A stretch of 64,000 bases of DNA from SIG440 sp045631525. GTDB taxonomy: Bacteria; Bacillota; Clostridia; Monoglobales; Monoglobaceae. Both the position numbers and the translations under genes were made by a program. Where the stretch lies: assembly GCA_045631525.1 (NCBI GenBank), contig JAZQUY010000001.1, forward strand, positions 55,277 through 119,276. The letters run 5' to 3'. Positions 24,848 to 33,933 of this stretch are shown here, one piece after another (position 1 is the first letter of the stretch; the number at the start of each line of letters is the position of its first letter). The notes under the pieces are model-generated. The model did not search any database, was not told where the DNA came from, and saw nothing but the letters and a program-made list of their open reading frames with translations.

Positions 24848-25117
24848 TTAATCGATATCTTCAAGAGCTTTGTATTCTGCAAGAAGCTGTTCAAACCTTG
24901 TTTGCTCTGATTGTATGCGATAAATGTAAAAATCCACAAGCTTTGGTTCTGTAACATTGTTGAAGTTTTCGATGGCATATGCAAGATTTGTTTTTGTATG
25001 TTCAATGCTTAATTTCAGCGCTTCGCGCTGCTTGTCCTTTGGGTCAGGTATACGTTTTTTTGGTATTGTGATTCTGTTTAAACCCAGAGAAATACCAGAG
25101 GAAATTGCTGAAAACAT
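24848..25117 (-). CDS. DUF2508 (YaaL-like) protein
   Basis: 89-aa small helical protein. About residues 25-85 (REALKLSIEHTKTNLAYAIE to the C-terminal EQLLAEYKALED) match the DUF2508/YaaL type, usually found beside recombination and SigK-processing genes in Firmicutes; function unknown. The frame runs upstream to 25270, but ATG 25117 (MFSAISSGISLG) follows AAAGGGTG at good spacing and gives the family size. Divergent from secA and monocistronic. Confidence 0.75.
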   Translation of the reverse strand: MFSAISSGISLGLNRITIPKKRIPDPKDKQREALKLSIEHTKTNLAYAIENFNNVTEPKLVDFYIYRIQSEQTRFEQLLAEYKALEDID

Positions 25118-25211
25118 AAAATCACCCTTTCTTCTACACAGTCTTAATAGTAGTATAGGCAAAAAAATGAAATTTATTCCAAAATATTGGCAAAGATTTA
25201 TCAAAGAACAC

Positions 25212-25240
25212 TTGTGTATTTTGAGAAAGTGTGGTATACT
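25212..25240 (+). promoter_or_regulatory. secA promoter
   Basis: TTGTGT (25212-25217), 17-base spacer, TATACT (25235-25240), about 51 bases before the secA start. Confidence 0.75.
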
Positions 25241-25291
25241 GAAATAGATTGTATTTCTATAAAAACACAAGTTGGACGCGGAGGTCTGATA

Positions 25292-28048
25292 ATGAGTATA
25301 AAAGGATTTATTGAAAGGTTTATCGGCACATACAGTGAACGTGAACTGAAAAGAATATACCCCATTGCCGACAAGGTAATGGAGTTTGAAAATGAAATGC
25401 AGAAAAAATCCGACAGCGAGCTTCGTGAAATGACGGATATTTTTAAAAGTAGACTTGCATCAGGTGAAACTTTGGATGACATTTTGCCCGAGGCGTTTGC
25501 CGTTTGCCGTGAGGCGTCCTGGCGTGTTCTTGGGATGAAACATTTCAGGGTGCAGATCATCGGCGGAATTGTTCTTCATCAGGGCAGAATTTCCGAAATG
25601 AAAACCGGTGAGGGAAAAACCTTGGTTGCGACACTCCCTGCTTATCTCAATGCTCTTACTGGAAAGGGCGTGCATATTGTCACTGTCAATGACTATCTGG
25701 CAAAGCGTGACAGCGAGTGGATGGGTAAACTTTACAATTTCCTTGGGCTCAGCGTTGGACTTATTATTCACGGAAAAGACAATGAACAAAGAAAAACTGC
25801 ATATGCAGCGGATATCACTTATGGCACAAACAACGAGATGGGTTTTGATTACCTTCGTGATAATATGGTTATTTATAAAGAGCACCGTGTTCAGCGGGGA
25901 CACAGTTTTGCCATAGTGGATGAGGTGGACAGTATATTGGTTGACGAAGCAAGAACTCCGTTGATTATATCCGGCGTTGGCGACAAGTCGACAGCTCTTT
26001 ATGACAGTGCGAATCATTTTGCAAAAACTCTCAAATATCGAACAGTGGTTGAAACCGACAGCAAGGAAGAGGCAGAAGAGGTTTATAGCGATGTTGATTA
26101 TGTGGTTGACGAAAAAGCAAAAACCGCAATTCTTACCCCTGAGGGTGTGAAAAAGGCGGAGGCGGCTTTCGGAATTGAAAATCTTACCGATCCTGAAAAT
26201 GCCACCATTTCACATCATATCAATCAGGCAATAAAAGCAAACGGCGTTATGAAACGTGACCGCGAATATGTGGTGAAAGATGGTCAGGTTATAATCGTTG
26301 ACGAATTCACTGGAAGACTGATGTTCGGAAGACGTTACAGCGACGGGCTGCATCAGGCGATTGAGGCAAAAGAGGGGGTTAAGGTTGAGAACGAAAGCAA
26401 AACTCTTGCGACGATTACGTTCCAGAACTTTTTCAGGCTTTATGACAAGCTTTCGGGTATGACAGGTACGGCACTTACTGAAGAAATGGAATTCCGTGAT
26501 ATTTACGGACTTGACGTTGTGGAAATTCCTACAAACCGTCCTATGCAGAGGGTGGACCTTCCTGACATTATGTATAAGACCGAGAATGCCAAATACAATG
26601 CGGTTATTGAAGAGGTCGCAGCGGCACACAGCAAGGGCCAACCGGTGCTTATCGGTACGGTTTCCATCGATAAATCCGAAAAGCTCAGTGCTATGCTCCG
26701 GAAAAAAGGCATCAAGCACAATGTGTTAAACGCAAAACTTCACGAAAAAGAAGCAGAGATAATTGCTCAGGCAGGCAAGCGGAGTGCGGTGACAATCGCA
26801 ACAAATATGGCGGGGCGTGGAACGGATATTATCCTCGGCGGAAACGCGGAATTTCTTGCCAAACGTGAAATGGCAAATATGGGATTTTCCCCTGAAATGA
26901 TTGTTCAGGCTACGGGATTTGCTGAAACCGACGATCAGGAAATTATCGAGGCAAGACGTACTTTTTCTGAGCTTAACAGCAAATATAAGGCTGAAATCGA
27001 ACCTGAACAAAAAGAGGTTTTGGAAGCGGGCGGTCTTTATATAATCGGCACAGAGCGTCACGAAAGCCGAAGAATTGACAATCAGCTCCGTGGCCGTGCA
27101 GGTCGTCAGGGGGATGCCGGAAAGTCAAGATTTTTCCTGTCACTTGAGGATGACCTTTTGAGGCTTTTTGCTGCAGAACGCATAAACCGCATCCTTGAAA
27201 TTGCGGGATTTGACGAAACTCAGGCAATCGACAGCCGTATGTTTTCAAATGCCATTGAGGTGGCACAGGGCAGAGTCGAGGGCAGAAACTTTGACATAAG
27301 AAAGCATGTCTTAAATTATGACGATGTGAACAATCAGCAGCGTGAAATGATTTATACCCAAAGGAACGAAGTTCTTGACGGCGAGGACATTAGAGAATCC
27401 ATCGTGAAGATGATGCGAAGTGTCCTTGAGGAAATTGCAACTACCGGCGCTGCAGAGTGTCCACACGCAGAGGATTGGAACTGGGATGGCATCAGAACAC
27501 GGCTTACCGAGATGTTTGGCAGATTTGATGTCGGTGAATTAAGTTTTGACCCATATGACATTGACCGCATGACAACCGAGTCCTTTGCCCAAATAATGAT
27601 GGAAAAGGTGCTGAAAAAATATGCCGAAAAGGAAGAAATGTTCGGTGACAGAATACGTGAGATTGAACGTATAATTCTTCTTCGTACTGTTGATGCAAAA
27701 TGGATGGATCACATCGATGCTATGGAACAGCTTCGTCAGGGCATAAACCTCCGTGCCTATGCACAGCGTGACCCGGTGATTGAATATAAGTTTGAAGCTA
27801 TGGATATGTTTGAAGAGATGATTGCTGTCATCAAGGAAGAAACGGTGAGACAGCTCTTCCACATAGTTCTTGAATCAAAAATCGAAAGAACTCAGGTTGC
27901 AAAACCCATAGCTGCAAACCACGGCGGTGACGGAACCGTTGAAAAGAAACCCGTTGTAAAAAGTGAAAAAGTGGGAAGAAATGACCCATGTCCTTGCGGC
28001 AGCGGCAAAAAATATAAGCACTGCTGTCTTGACAAGGATAATAATTAG
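25292..28048 (+). CDS. secA: Preprotein translocase ATPase SecA
   Basis: Motor of Sec-dependent export, peripheral on the inner face of the membrane. 918 aa: DEAD-motor NBD1 with MKTGEGKTLVATLP (about residue 105) and VDEVDSILVDEAR, preprotein cross-linking domain, NBD2 with NMAGRGTDIILGG and QLRGRAGRQGD, helical scaffold, and a C-terminal SEC-C zinc motif DPCPCGSGKKYKHCC. The frame is open upstream from 25187, but ATG 25292 is 7 bases after GGAGG and starts MSIKGFIERF as in homologues. It directly precedes prfB, a very common bacterial order. Confidence 0.98.
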   Translation: MSIKGFIERFIGTYSERELKRIYPIADKVMEFENEMQKKSDSELREMTDIFKSRLASGETLDDILPEAFAVCREASWRVLGMKHFRVQIIGGIVLHQGRISEMKTGEGKTLVATLPAYLNALTGKGVHIVTVNDYLAKRDSEWMGKLYNFLGLSVGLIIHGKDNEQRKTAYAADITYGTNNEMGFDYLRDNMVIYKEHRVQRGHSFAIVDEVDSILVDEARTPLIISGVGDKSTALYDSANHFAKTLKYRTVVETDSKEEAEEVYSDVDYVVDEKAKTAILTPEGVKKAEAAFGIENLTDPENATISHHINQAIKANGVMKRDREYVVKDGQVIIVDEFTGRLMFGRRYSDGLHQAIEAKEGVKVENESKTLATITFQNFFRLYDKLSGMTGTALTEEMEFRDIYGLDVVEIPTNRPMQRVDLPDIMYKTENAKYNAVIEEVAAAHSKGQPVLIGTVSIDKSEKLSAMLRKKGIKHNVLNAKLHEKEAEIIAQAGKRSAVTIATNMAGRGTDIILGGNAEFLAKREMANMGFSPEMIVQATGFAETDDQEIIEARRTFSELNSKYKAEIEPEQKEVLEAGGLYIIGTERHESRRIDNQLRGRAGRQGDAGKSRFFLSLEDDLLRLFAAERINRILEIAGFDETQAIDSRMFSNAIEVAQGRVEGRNFDIRKHVLNYDDVNNQQREMIYTQRNEVLDGEDIRESIVKMMRSVLEEIATTGAAECPHAEDWNWDGIRTRLTEMFGRFDVGELSFDPYDIDRMTTESFAQIMMEKVLKKYAEKEEMFGDRIREIERIILLRTVDAKWMDHIDAMEQLRQGINLRAYAQRDPVIEYKFEAMDMFEEMIAVIKEETVRQLFHIVLESKIERTQVAKPIAANHGGDGTVEKKPVVKSEKVGRNDPCPCGSGKKYKHCCLDKDNN

Positions 28049-28082
28049 ACAATAAAAAAATTCTTTAAAAGGATGTGAAAAT

Positions 28083-29202
28083 GTGATAGAGTTTGATGAA
28101 TACAAGCTTCAGCTTGACGGAATGAAAAATGATATTACAGATTTGAGGGATTCACTTTAACATAGAAAAAACTATGGAAGAAATAAGTGAGCTTGATGCA
28201 AAGACAATGGAGCCTGATTTTTACAGCGATATGGAAAATGCAGGCAAGGTTATGCAAAGGATAAAGGGACTTAAGAACAAGATTGAACGTTATGAGTCGC
28301 TTTATTCTGCGTGGGATGATCTCACTACTTTGGTGGCTCTTGCTATTGAGGAAGACGATATAAGTGTTCTTGATGAGGTGAAGTCGGGCTTTTCGGAGCT
28401 TTCTGAAAACCTCAGTGCAATGAAACTTGAAACATTGCTTTCAGGAAAGTATGATGGCAATAATGCAATACTCACACTTCACGCCGGTGCCGGCGGAACA
28501 GAGGCTCAGGACTGGTGCGAGATGCTTTATCGTATGTTTACAAGATGGGCAGAGCGTCGTGGCTTCAAAACCGAAACCATTGACTTTCTTGACGGCGAAG
28601 AAGCGGGTATAAAGAGCGTTACTTTCAGGATTGAGGGCGTAAATGCCTATGGCTATGCCAAGTGCGAAAAGGGTGTTCATCGTCTGGTGCGCATTTCACC
28701 ATTTGATTCATCCGGCAGACGCCATACGTCTTTTGCGTCCCTTGATGTAATGCCCGAGATTGATGATGATATTGAAATCAACATAAGCCCTGACGATTTA
28801 AAAGTTGATACTTACCGTGCAAGTGGTGCGGGAGGTCAGCACGTCAACAAGACAGAATCCGCAATCCGTATAACACATATTCCAACCGGGGTGGTTGTTA
28901 CCTGCCAGAATGAACGTTCACAGCACAAAAACCGTGATATGGCGATGAAGATGCTGAAATCAAAGCTTGCTGAAATTGCTGAGCGTGAGCAGAAAGAAAG
29001 AATAGAAGACCTCAAGGGTGTTCAGATGGAAATCGGCTGGGGAAGCCAGATTCGTTCATACGTTTTCCACCCATACAGTATGGTGAAAGACCACAGAACA
29101 AATTTTGAAACCGGAAACACCGGTGCTGTTATGGACGGCGACCTTGACGGATTTATAAATGCATATCTCACCGCACTGTCGCGGGGCGAGATTGAGAAAT
29201 AG
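28083..29202 (+). CDS. prfB: Peptide chain release factor 2, expressed by programmed +1 frameshift
   Basis: RF2 terminates at UGA and UAA. The first 25 codons (GTG 28083, after AAAAGGA) read IEFDEYKLQLDGMKNDITDL then RDSL and end in TAA at 28158-28160. Skipping T28158 continues as NIEKTMEEISELDAKTMEPD into the main frame (28159-29202), giving 372 aa, the normal RF2 length. The body has the RF2 stop-reading tripeptide SPF (VRISPFDSSGRRH) and the catalytic GGQ (SGAGGQHVNKTES). The shift cassette is AGG GAT TCA CTT TAA C. The in-frame stop is UAA rather than the usual UGA. Without the shift only a 25-residue peptide is made. Confidence 0.93.
28146..28161 (+). promoter_or_regulatory. RF2 +1 programmed frameshift site with UAA stop
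   Basis: AGGG (28146-28149) is an internal Shine-Dalgarno in the same register as the canonical cassette, followed by slippery CTT (28155-28157), stop TAA (28158-28160) and C28161. tRNA-Leu re-pairs from CUU to UUU in the +1 frame in the established mechanism. Confidence 0.85.
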
Positions 29203-29222
29203 AGGCAGAAAGGAAAGCTATT

Positions 29223-30299
29223 ATGTTTGATAAATTATCTTTTATAGAGAAGCAGCACGAAGAACTGGCGGCAAAAATCAGTGACCCTGCTGTTATGGCG
29301 GATATGGACAACTGGAGAAAGCTCTGCAAGGAGCATTCTGATATGACGCCAATCGTTGAAAAGTATAAAGAATACAAAACAAATATGAACACAATTGAAG
29401 ATGCAAAGGTTATGCTTGATGACCCGGAGACTGATAAAGAGTTCAAAGAAATGCTTCAGGAAGAAATTTCTGCGGCAAAGGAAAACATCGGGCGGATTGA
29501 AGAAGAACTCAAGATTTTGCTTCTTCCCAAAGACCCCAACGATGATAAAAACGTTATTGTGGAAATCCGTGGCGGCGCAGGCGGAGATGAGGCGGCGCTT
29601 TTTGCGGCTGACCTTTATCGTATGTATTCAATGTATGCCGAAAGCAAAAGATGGAAGACAGAGGTTATGAACCTCAGCGAAATCGGTATCGGTGGTATAA
29701 AGGAAGTTTCATTTATGATTGAGGGACAGGGTGCATATAGCCGTCTCAAGTATGAAAGTGGCGTTCACCGTGTTCAGCGTGTTCCTGAAACCGAGTCTCA
29801 GGGCAGAATTCATACATCAACCGTTACTGTTGCGGTGCTCCCCGAGGCAGAAGAGGTTGACTTTGAAATAAACCCTGCAGACCTTCAGATTGATACTTAT
29901 CGTGCCAGCGGTGCAGGCGGTCAGCACGTCAACAAGACAGAGTCAGCTATTCGTATAACACATATCCCCACAGGCGTGATTGTTGAGTGTCAGGATGAGC
30001 GTTCTCAGCACAAGAACAAAGACAAAGCGATGAAAGTTCTTCGTTCAAGACTCTATGAGGCAGAACTCCAGAAACAGCAGGAGGCAATCGCCGCAGACAG
30101 AAAGAGTCAGGTTGGAACAGGCGACCGAAGCGAAAGAATAAGAACTTACAACTTCCCTCAGGGAAGAGTTTCAGACCACCGAATTGGACTTACACTTTAC
30201 AAAATTGAAGCTATTATGAACGGTGATATTGATGAAATAATCGATGCACTTATCACCACCGACCAGAGTGAGAAATTGAAACTTCAGGGTGAAGCATAA
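29223..30299 (+). CDS. prfA: Peptide chain release factor 1
   Basis: Recognises UAA and UAG and triggers peptide release. 358 aa: helical domain 1 (about residues 1-100), domain 2/4 with the RF1 stop-reading PxT motif as PET (RVQRVPETESQGRIHTS), domain 3 with GGQ (RASGAGGQHVNKTES at about residue 230). Start ATG follows AAAGGAAAGCTATT. It is 20 bases downstream of prfB, so both class I release factors lie in one operon. The PrmC methyltransferase gene that often follows prfA is not here. Confidence 0.98.
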   Translation: MFDKLSFIEKQHEELAAKISDPAVMADMDNWRKLCKEHSDMTPIVEKYKEYKTNMNTIEDAKVMLDDPETDKEFKEMLQEEISAAKENIGRIEEELKILLLPKDPNDDKNVIVEIRGGAGGDEAALFAADLYRMYSMYAESKRWKTEVMNLSEIGIGGIKEVSFMIEGQGAYSRLKYESGVHRVQRVPETESQGRIHTSTVTVAVLPEAEEVDFEINPADLQIDTYRASGAGGQHVNKTESAIRITHIPTGVIVECQDERSQHKNKDKAMKVLRSRLYEAELQKQQEAIAADRKSQVGTGDRSERIRTYNFPQGRVSDHRIGLTLYKIEAIMNGDIDEIIDALITTDQSEKLKLQGEA

Positions 30300-30317
30300 G
30301 AGACGAGGTTTGTTTCT

Positions 30318-31739
30318 ATGGAAACAAGAATTTTTGAAAATAAAACTGAAGATTTGAAAGTAGCGGCAGAGCTTATACGACAGGGTGAAACCGTGGTTTT
30401 CCCTACCGAAACAGTTTATGGCCTTGGTGCGAATGCTCTTGATTCTTTGGCGGTGAAAAAAATTTTTGTGGCAAAGGGAAGACCCTCTGACAATCCGTTA
30501 ATCGTACATATTGCGGATTTTGAGGATGCAGAGCGATTTGCAAAGGATATTCCAAAGACCGCAAAGGTTTTAGCGGAAAAATTCTGTCCCGGGCCCCTTA
30601 CTATGATTTTCAAAAAGAAAGACTGCATACCAAGTGAGGTGTCAGCGGGGCTTGACACGGTGGGCATAAGAATACCCAAAGACGAAACGGCAAGGGCATT
30701 CTTAAAAGAATGCGGTGTACCAGTGGCAGCGCCCAGTGCAAATGTTTCGGGACGTCCAAGTCCAACATCTTTTTCCCACGCTTTTTGTGATATGAACGGA
30801 AAGGTTTCAGGGATTATCAAAGGCGAGGACTCTCGGGTTGGTGTTGAATCCACCGTTCTTGATATGACTGCAGCGGTGCCTACTATTTTGAGACCTGGTG
30901 GCGTTTCAAGGGAGGAACTTGAAAAAGTGCTTGGCGAAGTTCTTATATCAAGTGAACTCAAAAAAGATGACATCCCAAAGGCACCGGGAATGAAATATAA
31001 ACATTATTCACCAAAAGGGCAGGTATACATCCTGAAAGGCGAAAATGAAAAAAGAGCTGAGTTTATAAGAAGAAGAAGCCACGTTACATCTGTTGCGGCG
31101 GTAGTATTTGATGAAATGGTGAATGCCGATTTTGGTGATGCAAGGGTTTTGTCCCTTGGCAGTGAGAAATCTCCGGAAGATGCGGCGCATCGGCTTTTTG
31201 ACATACTTCGTGAATGTGATGATTTGGGTGTGAAAGAAATTTATGCTCCTGGAATACCTGATGACGGGCTTTGGAGAGCAGTGAAAAACCGCCTTTATAA
31301 AGCAGCTGCGGCTCGAATTATAGATGCGGAGATGGCTAAATCTGTGTTGTTTATTTGTACGGGAAATACCTGCAGAAGCCCAATGGCAGAGGGAATTTTC
31401 AACATATCAGGCAAAAATGCGGTTTCTGCATCGGCAGGACTCTTTGCAAGCGGTGGTGTAGCGTCTCTCAATGCAATTCATGCAGTAGCAGAGCTTGGTG
31501 TGGATATAAAAAACCATAGTTCGCGTCAGCTTACGCATGAAATGCTTGAAAATTCAGATATAATCCTTACTATGACAGGAAGTCACAAATTAAGCATTCC
31601 TGACAAATACGATGTCAAAACGATAACAGAATTTGTCGGTGATATGGGTGAAATTGCTGACCCATATGGCGGTGACATTGAGGTTTACAGAAAGTGTGCC
31701 TTGCAACTAAAGGGTCTTATAGAAAGAATGAAATTATGA
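30318..31739 (+). CDS. Fusion of threonylcarbamoyl-AMP synthase (Sua5/YwlC) and protein-arginine phosphatase (YwlE)
   Basis: 473 aa with two enzymes. Residues 1 to about 210 are the YrdC/Sua5 core (TVVFPTETVYGLGANAL, KGRPSDNPLIVHI, APSANVSGRPSPTS), which makes L-threonylcarbamoyl-AMP for tRNA t6A37. About 230-335 is the Sua5 C-terminal domain (APGMKYKHYSPKGQVYIL). From Met339 a low-molecular-weight phosphatase follows: P-loop C347-T-G-N-T-C-R353-S and the acid loop ADPYGG. Thr351 in the P-loop is the residue that marks YwlE-type arginine phosphatases rather than tyrosine phosphatases. No stop or ribosome site separates the halves. In Bacillus ywlC and ywlE are separate neighbours. Confidence 0.9.
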   Translation: METRIFENKTEDLKVAAELIRQGETVVFPTETVYGLGANALDSLAVKKIFVAKGRPSDNPLIVHIADFEDAERFAKDIPKTAKVLAEKFCPGPLTMIFKKKDCIPSEVSAGLDTVGIRIPKDETARAFLKECGVPVAAPSANVSGRPSPTSFSHAFCDMNGKVSGIIKGEDSRVGVESTVLDMTAAVPTILRPGGVSREELEKVLGEVLISSELKKDDIPKAPGMKYKHYSPKGQVYILKGENEKRAEFIRRRSHVTSVAAVVFDEMVNADFGDARVLSLGSEKSPEDAAHRLFDILRECDDLGVKEIYAPGIPDDGLWRAVKNRLYKAAAARIIDAEMAKSVLFICTGNTCRSPMAEGIFNISGKNAVSASAGLFASGGVASLNAIHAVAELGVDIKNHSSRQLTHEMLENSDIILTMTGSHKLSIPDKYDVKTITEFVGDMGEIADPYGGDIEVYRKCALQLKGLIERMKL

Positions 31740-32200
31740 TAGAATATGTGCTTATGGAAAGAAAGCATCTTGAGGGGCTTATTGCCGTTGAAGAAGAGTG
31801 TTTTAACAGCGGGTTTGCAAGGGCTACTTTCCAGAAAGAATTTGAAAATAAAATAGCCACCTACTTTGTAGCGGTGGAGGATGAAAAAGTCCTTGGCTAT
31901 GCGGGACTTTGGAATATTTGTGGGGCAGCGGATATTATTGATGTGGCTGTGCTTGAAAGTCACAGAAGACGCGGGATTGCCCAAAATCTTATTTCGCATT
32001 TGATTGAACTTTGCAAAAAAGAAAAAATATGTGAAATAAACCTTGAGGTCAGGGTTTCAAATACCCCTGCCATAAAGCTTTATGAAAAAATGGGCTTTGT
32101 GCAGAGCGGTATGAGAAAGAATTATTACGAAAATCGTGAGGATGCATATCTTATGCAAATAAAATTTGAGGAGGAAAACAATGAAGATACTTGCCATTGA
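31736..32200 (+). CDS. rimI: Ribosomal-protein-alanine N-acetyltransferase RimI
   Basis: GNAT-fold enzyme that acetylates the N-terminal alanine of ribosomal protein S18. 154 aa; acetyl-CoA motif A is in VAVLESHRRRGIAQNLISHL (RRRGIA-type Q/RxxGxA), and the C-terminal LYEKMGFVQSGMRKNYY is characteristic. ATG 31736 overlaps the stop of the upstream fusion gene (ATGA), so they are coupled; an in-frame start at 31694 would lie within that gene. It overlaps tsaD by 20 bases, the usual rimI-tsaD pairing. Confidence 0.92.
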   Translation: MIEYVLMERKHLEGLIAVEEECFNSGFARATFQKEFENKIATYFVAVEDEKVLGYAGLWNICGAADIIDVAVLESHRRRGIAQNLISHLIELCKKEKICEINLEVRVSNTPAIKLYEKMGFVQSGMRKNYYENREDAYLMQIKFEEENNEDTCH

Positions 32201-33182
32201 AAGTTCATGCGACGAAACAGCTGCAGCTGTGGTTGAAGACGGATGCAATGTCCTTTCAAATGTTATCAACACTCAGATTGAATTGCATAAAGAGTTTGGG
32301 GGGGTTGTACCTGAGGTCGCATCCCGAAAACATATTGAAAATATAAGCGATGTGGTGGATAAAGCACTATCAGATGCAAAGACCACCCTTGATGATGTTG
32401 ATGCCATAGCGGTGACTTATGGCCCGGGACTCATTGGGGCACTTCTTGTGGGAGTATCAACAGCCAAGGCGCTCAGCTTTGCAGCAAAAAAGCCTCTTGT
32501 TCCAGTACATCACATAAAGGGACATATCTCAGCAAATTACATTGAGAATCCAGACTTCAAACCACCATTTATTTGCCTTGTGGCATCAGGCGGACATAGT
32601 CATATTGTTTATGTAAAGAGCTATACTGAATATGAGGTGCTTGCAAAAACAAGCGACGATGCAGCAGGGGAGGCTTTTGACAAGGTTTCAAGAGTTTTGG
32701 GGCTTGGTTATCCCGGTGGTCCTGCAATCCAGAAATGTGCAAAAGAGGGAAGCCCTGATGCAATAAAATTCCCAAGAGTAAATATGGGAAAAGACGGATT
32801 TGATTTCAGCTTCAGCGGAGTGAAAACAGCGGTTATAAACTATGTTCACAACGCTGAGCAAAAAGAAACTGAAATAAATAAGGCTGACGTTGCGGCGTCA
32901 TTTCAGGCGGCAGTGACGGATGTCCTCTGTCAACACTTAATTGAATGTGCAGAAAAATATGGAGTAAGAAGAATTGCTCTTGCGGGGGGTGTTGCTGCAA
33001 ATGCTCAGCTTCGTGAAAAGGTTGAGGCTTTGGCAAAATCAAAAGGTATGGAGTTTGCTTGCCCGTCACTTGGCCTTTGCACCGATAATGCAGCAATGAT
33101 TGGCTGTGCGGCTTTTTATGAGTATAGTGCAGGGGTACGGGGTGATATGTCCCTCAATGCCGTAGCAAATTTGTCTCTTTAG
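32181..33182 (+). CDS. tsaD: tRNA t6A37 threonylcarbamoyltransferase TsaD
   Basis: Transfers threonylcarbamoyl from TC-AMP to A37 of ANN-decoding tRNAs with TsaB and TsaE. 333 aa of the ASKHA fold: start MKILAIESSCDETAAA, metal-binding VPVHHIKGHISAN (two His), ASGGHSH phosphate loop, and LALAGGV-like RRIALAGGVAAN near residue 270. ATG 32181 follows GAGGAGGAAAAC inside rimI. The upstream fusion supplies the substrate, so steps one and two of t6A synthesis are in one operon; tsaB and tsaE must be elsewhere. The stop overlaps the convergent spoIIR stop. Confidence 0.97.
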   Translation: MKILAIESSCDETAAAVVEDGCNVLSNVINTQIELHKEFGGVVPEVASRKHIENISDVVDKALSDAKTTLDDVDAIAVTYGPGLIGALLVGVSTAKALSFAAKKPLVPVHHIKGHISANYIENPDFKPPFICLVASGGHSHIVYVKSYTEYEVLAKTSDDAAGEAFDKVSRVLGLGYPGGPAIQKCAKEGSPDAIKFPRVNMGKDGFDFSFSGVKTAVINYVHNAEQKETEINKADVAASFQAAVTDVLCQHLIECAEKYGVRRIALAGGVAANAQLREKVEALAKSKGMEFACPSLGLCTDNAAMIGCAAFYEYSAGVRGDMSLNAVANLSL

Positions 33183-33805
33183 AAGTATTTTTGAAAGATT
33201 TCTATAATTTTAAATCGCATTTCAAAGGGGATAGCACCACTTTGTGTATTGGTTACGAGGCTAAATTCTTCTTTAGAGAGCGTATCACGCAGCTTTGCTT
33301 TTGTTTCATCAGGAACAGAAATTGTTCCTTCTGTAAAACATAACGGCGGATACATAACACACCACCAGTTTTCGCCTTTCGCTTTACCAATCTCGATTTT
33401 TACCGCATTATATTTTCCGCAAGGAAGCGATATGTCGCCATATACTTTTGTGGGGAAAGCACATTCGGTAACTGAAACATTTACTGGGTAATCAAATCCA
33501 AGGCGGTTGATTTCGTCTTCAGCGGTTTTTTGAATAAGTGCAGAGTGTTTTTTCGCAAGAGCTTTTGCTTCATCTGCTGAATGAGTGTTTTGGAAAATAT
33601 GAGAGGTTTCGCTTAAAACCTTGTCCCGGACGGCGATTTTCAGTTCTTGGTCAGTTGAACTGTTGCTGTTTGCCACAATGTGAAGACGAAGAACAGAGTT
33701 TGAAATGTTTTGAACTGTGCTCTTTGCATAGGTTATAAGTAATGAAAAAGTTAAAATAAGTAAAATAAATAGAAAAATAAGCCGTGATTTGTTTATATGT
33801 TGCAT
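33179..33805 (-). CDS. spoIIR: Stage II sporulation protein R
   Basis: Secreted forespore signalling protein that triggers SpoIIGA to process pro-sigma-E. 208 aa: N-terminal signal/anchor helix (LIFLFILLILTFSLLITYA), then the SpoIIR domain with SVLRLHIVANSNSSTDQELK, the VRDKVL region, and GENWWCVMYPPLCF. The ATG 33805 follows AAAGGATGACC. It is monocistronic and convergent with tsaD (4-base stop overlap). A sigma-F promoter would be expected upstream but I cannot identify one. Its presence indicates a spore-forming lineage. Confidence 0.95.
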   Translation of the reverse strand: MQHINKSRLIFLFILLILTFSLLITYAKSTVQNISNSVLRLHIVANSNSSTDQELKIAVRDKVLSETSHIFQNTHSADEAKALAKKHSALIQKTAEDEINRLGFDYPVNVSVTECAFPTKVYGDISLPCGKYNAVKIEIGKAKGENWWCVMYPPLCFTEGTISVPDETKAKLRDTLSKEEFSLVTNTQSGAIPFEMRFKIIEIFQKYF

Positions 33806-33881
33806 TGAGCAAGGTCATCCTTTCTTAGAAAAACAATGATTTTAAGGAAAGTGTTGACATATATTTTCGGCTTTATACATA

Positions 33882-33910
33882 TTGATTTTTTAGCTATTGT
33901 GAGTTAAAAT
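33882..33910 (+). promoter_or_regulatory. Candidate promoter for ddl-murI
   Basis: TTGATT (33882-33887), 17-base spacer, TAAAAT (33905-33910), 24 bases before the ddl start. Confidence 0.6.
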
Positions 33911-33933
33911 TATTAGTAAAGGATGGATGTTTT

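Noticed and set aside
28081..28173. prfB read as starting at ATG 28174 with no frameshift
   Set aside because: That start removes the N-terminal helix seen in RF2 proteins, has no SD, and the upstream 25 codons plus the AGGG-CTT-TAA-C cassette join perfectly in +1.
30318..31739. Sua5-YwlE fusion as an assembly or sequencing error
   Set aside because: The linker is in frame with normal codon content and no stop, start or SD at the junction; kept as a real fusion pending read check.
33806..33900. Sigma-F promoter for spoIIR
   Set aside because: A GTATA-like -35 is present on the minus strand but no convincing -10 at the right distance.
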